NCBI RefSeq assembly: GCF_009766085.1
Contig: NZ_LMUF01000039.1
Span: forward strand, 1-32,488
From: Burkholderia sp. S171
GTDB lineage: Bacteria > Pseudomonadota > Gammaproteobacteria > Burkholderiales > Burkholderiaceae
Reading direction: 5' to 3'
DNA: 32,488 nt
Shown here: positions 30,173 through 32,488 of the stretch, in pieces
Layout: each line of letters begins with the position of its first letter
How positions within the stretch are numbered: position 1 is the stretch's first letter
Program-made: the position numbers and the translations under genes
Notes under the pieces: model-generated
Told to the model about the DNA's origin: nothing
Database searches by the model: none
What the model saw: the letters and a program-made list of their open reading frames with translations, nothing else

Positions 30173-31747
30173 ATGTCGACCGTTAATTCTGCCAGCACGA
30201 TGCTTAGCTTGAGCGCTGCCCAATCGCGGAACGCGGCGGCGACGTCGGCGAGTGATAGTGCGGCGGCATCGTTTGTTTCGACGCTGCATAACATCACCAC
30301 CAAGGCCAACGAAGAAGCAGCGGCTCGGGCGCGGGTGCAAGCACAGGCGCAGGCCGCGAAAACTGCGGCGGCGGCATCGGCTGCGCGCGGCGGTGTTCAC
30401 GACGCCCCCAAGCCCGACGACGCTTCAACTGCGCAGGCTAAGGCGGCGGCGGAGCAGGCCGAGAGCGCGGACCCGTCGACGGCAGCGGATCAGACTTCTT
30501 CGGCGTCATCGGCTGCTTCTGCTGCGCCGGGCTCTTCGGCGGCTAATCAAGCGCAGGCATCGACGGGTTCGACTGCGGCATCGACGGCTGCGGCTGCGGC
30601 TACAGCTAATGCGGCTAACGCAACGGCTGCGGATCAGGCGGCTCAGGCGGATGCGGATGCCACGAAGGCACAGCCCGAAGTTACGGCGGCAGCGGCGGCG
30701 GCTACTGCGGCTGCGACCGCTGCGGCCATGTTGAAGGCGCGCGGTGGTGCGGCCGCTGATCCGGCCACGGTTGCGACTGATCCGGCTACAGCGGCGATGA
30801 ATGCGGAAGCGACAAGCGCGACGTCTTCGACGCAGTCGAAGGACAAGCCGAGCGACACCAAAGCGGCGGACGATGCACTTCAGGCTGCGCTCGCGCAGGT
30901 GGCGAATCCGCAGGGTGCTGCGACGCCATCGCCTGATGCGGCAGCGGCGGCAGCCGCGGCTGCGGCGAACACTGCGAATGTGGCCAACAGTGCAAACGCG
31001 GACGCCGGTGGCAAGGGTGGTGGTTCGAGGCAGTCGGGCCGGGCGATATCGCTGACAGCGTCTGCGGGCGATGCTGCAGGCCGTTCATCGACGACCACGC
31101 AGGCTGGCGCGACATCGGCTACGCAACGAGCCGATGCAAGCGCTCAGGCTGCCGCGACACCGGCCGATGACGGCAGTGCTGCCTACAAAGCGACGGCGGA
31201 AGCTGCTGCACATTCCGCTTCGATGCAGGCAGCGTCGGCGACAGCGGGAAGCGCGCCGGCCCAGAGTGCAGCAACGGCGGCTGGCAGCGCGGCGATTGCG
31301 CCGCACGTCGGGTCGAGCGGATGGGATGAGGCGTTTAGCCAGAAGGTAGTGTTTCTGTCGAACGGTCATCAACAGAGTGCTGAATTGACGTTGAACCCGA
31401 AGGATCTGGGGCCGTTGCAGGTGGTATTGCAGGTCACCGACAACCATGCACACGCGTTGTTTGTATCGACGCATGCGCAGGTTCGGGCGGCAGTGGAAGC
31501 GGCGTTACCGACATTGCGTGAAGCGATGCAAGGCAGCGGGATATCGCTTGGCAGTACGAGCGTGAGTGATGGTTTCGTGGGTCAGCAGTCGGGCCAGCGG
31601 GGTGATGGAGGGTCATCGAATACCGGTCGAGGCGGTCAAGGCTCGGGCGGAATAAGTGGTGTGGATAACGGCGGAAGCGCGGATGGGCTGAGCGCGATCA
31701 GCATGCCGGTGCGCAGGCAGGTGGGGTTGGTGGATACGTTTGCTTGA
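30173..31747 (+). CDS. fliK: Flagellar hook-length control protein FliK
   Basis: This 524-residue exported molecular ruler has an N-terminal and middle part (about 1-380) made largely of Ala, Ser, Thr, Gln and Asp in low-complexity runs. The compact C-terminal Flg_hook domain, about residues 382-465, is seen in SSGWDEAFSQKVVFLSNGHQ, then SAELTLNPKDLGPLQVVLQ and the late HAQVRAAVEAALPTLREAM. It switches export from hook to filament proteins by acting on FlhB. The tail is Gly/Ser-rich. The start at 30173 has an AAGAGG site after a short AT-rich spacer. It follows fliJ in the standard operon order, so the symbol is more secure than for the copy at 21398-22786. Confidence 0.88.
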   Translation: MSTVNSASTMLSLSAAQSRNAAATSASDSAAASFVSTLHNITTKANEEAAARARVQAQAQAAKTAAAASAARGGVHDAPKPDDASTAQAKAAAEQAESADPSTAADQTSSASSAASAAPGSSAANQAQASTGSTAASTAAAAATANAANATAADQAAQADADATKAQPEVTAAAAAATAAATAAAMLKARGGAAADPATVATDPATAAMNAEATSATSSTQSKDKPSDTKAADDALQAALAQVANPQGAATPSPDAAAAAAAAAANTANVANSANADAGGKGGGSRQSGRAISLTASAGDAAGRSSTTTQAGATSATQRADASAQAAATPADDGSAAYKATAEAAAHSASMQAASATAGSAPAQSAATAAGSAAIAPHVGSSGWDEAFSQKVVFLSNGHQQSAELTLNPKDLGPLQVVLQVTDNHAHALFVSTHAQVRAAVEAALPTLREAMQGSGISLGSTSVSDGFVGQQSGQRGDGGSSNTGRGGQGSGGISGVDNGGSADGLSAISMPVRRQVGLVDTFA

Positions 31748-32020
31748 GCGGGGACGCGAGACGGATTAAAGATCATACCGCCCTGCAAATTGACGGCTGC
31801 GAAGTGCTGTGAGAACGGCACAAGTCCCTGGGTGCGGGTGCTTGCCCGAGAGCACTGGTGGCGAAGCGTGCCTATGTCGGAATTCGCGAGAAGGAGGGTT
31901 TCAAACATCCGTGGCTCTGGCGAGCACCGTGCTTTTGGGGCACCTATGAATCAAAACCGCACGCTGTGGACACTTAGGGTAGCGTGGTAAAAAGCGTTTT
32001 CTTTGCTTCGTTTCTTTGTC

Positions 32021-32170
32021 GCTTTGGACAAATGAAATGACGTGCCGCCACGCACAGTGGCCAATAGTGATAAAGAGAAAATCCGACTCACGCAGACCAC
32101 TAACACTGAAAGCAGCAACCCGGCATAGACTCCGACCGCTAGCGTCGGACCCTGGCAACCCGGCATAGAC
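32021..32170 (+). repeat. Dispersed intergenic repeat, copy 2
   Basis: 32021-32138 matches copy 1 (747-863) at roughly 90 percent by eye. It is followed by the hairpin TCCGAC-CGCTAGC-GTCGGA (32131-32149). The 16-base unit GCAACCCGGCATAGAC occurs at 32115-32130 and again at 32155-32170, so part of the repeat is duplicated 40 bases on. The upstream flank TTTCTTTGTC (32011-32020) can pair with GACAAATGAAA beyond the GCTTTG loop, giving a terminator-like end. Confidence 0.75.
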
Positions 32171-32222
32171 CCACCCCCCCCCCCACCCCGCCCCAGCCGC
32201 AACCCCTCCCCCCGCAAGCCCC
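32171..32222 (-). repeat. Poly-C tract, G-quadruplex candidate on the minus strand
   Basis: There is a run of 11 C (32174-32184), then C4 (32186-32189), C4 (32191-32194), C4 (32203-32206), C6 (32208-32213) and C4 (32219-32222). The minus strand therefore has at least four G-runs with short loops. Such a run is prone to slippage and sequencing error. Confidence 0.7.
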
Positions 32223-32377
32223 TCCCTCAAATCCCCCACGCTCAAGCAAAACCCACCCGTCCACCGGTGCGAACAAAACCCGAACTCACGAGTTAGCCCC
32301 AATTTCCCCCTCTATTCCCCTCATCGCGTAGCAGCAAAATCGCCAACAATTCAGGCTACAGAAAGAGGTCCGCAATC

Positions 32378-32488
32378 ATGGCAAGTACCACCGCAACTCA
32401 ACAACCTATCGTCACCGTCAAGAGCGGCAAGATGAAACGCATCTTGCTGATCGTGCTGGGACTCATCGTATTGCTGGGTGCCGGCGGG
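32378..32488 (+). CDS. fliL: Flagellar basal body protein FliL, N-terminal part
   Basis: The first 37 codons fit FliL: a short polar start, a basic stretch (KSGKMKR), then a hydrophobic helix ILLIVLGLIVLLGAGG that anchors it in the inner membrane next to the stators. AAGAGG sits about nine bases before the ATG at 32378. The window ends inside the membrane helix. Position after fliK, as in the standard fliLMNOPQR order, supports the name. Confidence 0.8.
   Translation, partial: MASTTATQQPIVTVKSGKMKRILLIVLGLIVLLGAGG

Larger units (their letters stand above)
31748..32377. other. fliK-fliL spacer: structured stretch, dispersed repeat and poly-C tract
   Basis: No gene is supported in these 630 bases. 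31785-31990 holds a hairpin-rich stretch (GTGC/GCAC at 31805-31822, and GTGCT/AGCAC near 31838-31855). 32021-32170 carries repeat copy 2 with further hairpins, then a poly-C region at 32171-32222. The rest before fliL is plain. Short open frames on both strands look like repeat shadows. A fliL promoter could not be fixed. Confidence 0.6.

Noticed and set aside
31636..32302. Minus-strand frames of 90 and 133 codons after fliK
   Set aside because: One overlaps the fliK end, the other spans the repeat and poly-C tract. Cys/Gly-rich translation of repeat DNA, with no family features.

Overview
The window reads as a GC-rich betaproteobacterial chromosome segment, most likely from the Burkholderia/Paraburkholderia/Caballeronia group. 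Pointers are the flagellar gene order (fliS-fliT-second fliK-flhB-like on one strand, fliE and fliFGHIJK divergent), an ahcY-holin-metF operon led by an S-adenosylhomocysteine (SAH) riboswitch, and the codon use. This placement rests on recognition; no database search was run.

Layout. 1-740: the 5' part of an IS3-family insertion sequence with a -1 frameshift site, abutting one copy of a dispersed intergenic repeat (747-863). 905-5955: a MarR-type regulator divergent from pxpB-pxpC-pxpA (5-oxoprolinase) and two membrane proteins, DUF969 and DUF979, which probably form the matching transporter. 5971-12752 (minus strand): a dipeptide ABC transporter operon dppA-dppB-dppC-dppD-dppF, ending in a TraB/GumN-family gene that overlaps dppF. 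13188-16106 (minus strand): riboswitch-ahcY-holin-like membrane protein-metF, a methyl-cycle and one-carbon operon. 16265-17218: a LysR regulator divergent from it. 17322-19004: a DUF937-TM-OmpA protein. 19329-21023: an AidB-like acyl-CoA dehydrogenase. 21060-32488: a flagellar region. Its minus-strand arm is fliS-fliT-fliK-like-flhB-like, headed by a good sigma-28 promoter, with fliE separately transcribed. The plus-strand arm is fliF-fliG-fliH-fliI-fliJ-fliK, followed by the start of fliL.

How the genes work together. The pxp block would import and hydrolyse 5-oxoproline to glutamate under MarR control. The dpp block imports peptides. The ahcY operon removes SAH and makes methyl-THF, with SAH itself the expected signal. 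The flagellar genes supply the MS-ring and rotor (FliF, FliG, FliE), the export ATPase complex (FliH, FliI, FliJ), hook-length control (FliK) and late chaperones (FliS, FliT).

Most of the window is ordinary core genome. I found no clear novel multi-gene system. The points most worth a second look are the SAH riboswitch with a long insertion, the sigma-28 promoter with an unusual tandem-repeat leader, the second FliK with an FlhB-tail protein lacking the cleavage motif, the DUF937-OmpA protein, and the repeat plus poly-C region upstream of fliL.
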